DNA from: Rhizobium sp. 18065
GTDB taxonomy: Bacteria; Pseudomonadota; Alphaproteobacteria; Rhizobiales; Rhizobiaceae
Length of the DNA: 64,000 bases
NCBI RefSeq assembly: GCF_902706095.1
Contig: NZ_CACSJP010000001.1
Location: forward strand, 248,001 to 312,000
Reading direction: 5' to 3'
Shown here: in pieces, positions 63,970 through 64,000 of the stretch
How the letters are laid out: each line of letters begins with the position of its first letter
Numbering within the stretch: the stretch's first letter is position 1
Made by a program: the position numbers and the translations under genes
The notes under the pieces: generated by a model
Databases searched by the model: none
What the model saw: the letters and a program-made list of their open reading frames with translations, nothing else
What the model was told of the DNA's origin: nothing

Positions 63970-64000
63970 TTGCCTGCCGTCAAACCCATTGCCATTCTGG
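63970..64000 (+). CDS. Possible start of the next gene (truncated)
   Basis: A TTG at 63970 preceded by GAGAG at 6 nt spacing opens a frame (MPAVKPIAIL) that runs out of the window. Ten codons are too few to assign a family. Its position behind a FixK-like box and after fixJ suggests a microaerobically regulated gene, but this is conjecture. Confidence 0.25.
   Translation, partial: MPAVKPIAIL

Overview
The window is GC-rich, densely coding alphaproteobacterial DNA, most likely a Rhizobiaceae chromosome (Rhizobium/Agrobacterium/Sinorhizobium group). Supporting this are housekeeping genes (xseA, guaA, pyrF, uppP, queG, rsmB-like, cspA), a rhizobial-type hut locus with an ABC transporter, a FixL/FixJ oxygen-sensing pair, small rhizobial-type proteins such as DUF6481, and a RIME-like intergenic inverted repeat. 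I saw no rRNA, tRNA, CRISPR array, prophage or transposase. Genus and species cannot be fixed from the sequence alone.

Layout. 1-7.2 kb: regulators and small redox enzymes. These are the tail of an AraC regulator, an aldo/keto reductase divergent from a LysR gene, a RelE/ParE-type toxin-antitoxin pair, a GNAT acetyltransferase, a second aldo/keto reductase, an isochorismatase-like hydrolase coupled to a GlxA-type regulator, and a Gfo/Idh/MocA oxidoreductase. 7.2-10.6 kb: a surface-glycosylation set (GtrA, GT2, a GT-C-like membrane protein). 10.7-14.5 kb: xseA, a cold-shock gene with a long leader, and small proteins. 14.5-21.9 kb: aminopeptidase, YbaK, ArsC-like, AstE-like, Ogt, GuaA, MTA/SAH nucleosidase, PaaI thioesterase, TspO. 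21.9-27 kb: a four-gene periplasmic iron-type operon (imelysin, diheme DUF1111, second imelysin, DUF1513). 27-35.5 kb: rRNA methyltransferase, RlpA, SDR, QueG, GST, UppP, a 52-residue secreted protein, NDUFA9-like, DUF1330, PyrF. 35.6-42.1 kb: an RND efflux pump with a hydrolase-like gene and a divergent LysR regulator.

42.2-54.9 kb is a complete histidine-utilisation locus: hutC (repressor, divergent), then hutF, hutX-W-V (uptake), a HAL-family paralogue, hutI, hutH, hutG, hutU and hutD. The enzymes cover the five-step route: histidine to urocanate (HutH), imidazolonepropionate (HutU), formiminoglutamate (HutI), N-formylglutamate (HutF), then glutamate plus formate (HutG). Most joints between hutW and hutH overlap by 4-8 nt. 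Stem-loops follow hutX and hutU, and a large RIME-like inverted repeat sits between hutH and hutG.

54.9-64 kb: FMN reductase, a 56-residue protein, a TctCBA tripartite tricarboxylate transporter, a fosmidomycin-resistance-type MFS exporter divergent from an AraC regulator, then fixL-fixJ and a FixK/FNR-like box ahead of a gene that leaves the window.

The most unusual observation is the second HAL-family protein in the hut operon. It aligns without gaps to the neighbouring HutH up to the GSVG sequence, but the Ala-Ser-Gly triplet that forms the MIO cofactor is missing exactly. Also notable are a paired imelysin that has lost the His of its GxHxxE motif, a hydrolase-like protein with Glu at the nucleophile position, two genes under 60 codons, and many TTG starts backed by strong ribosome-binding sites.
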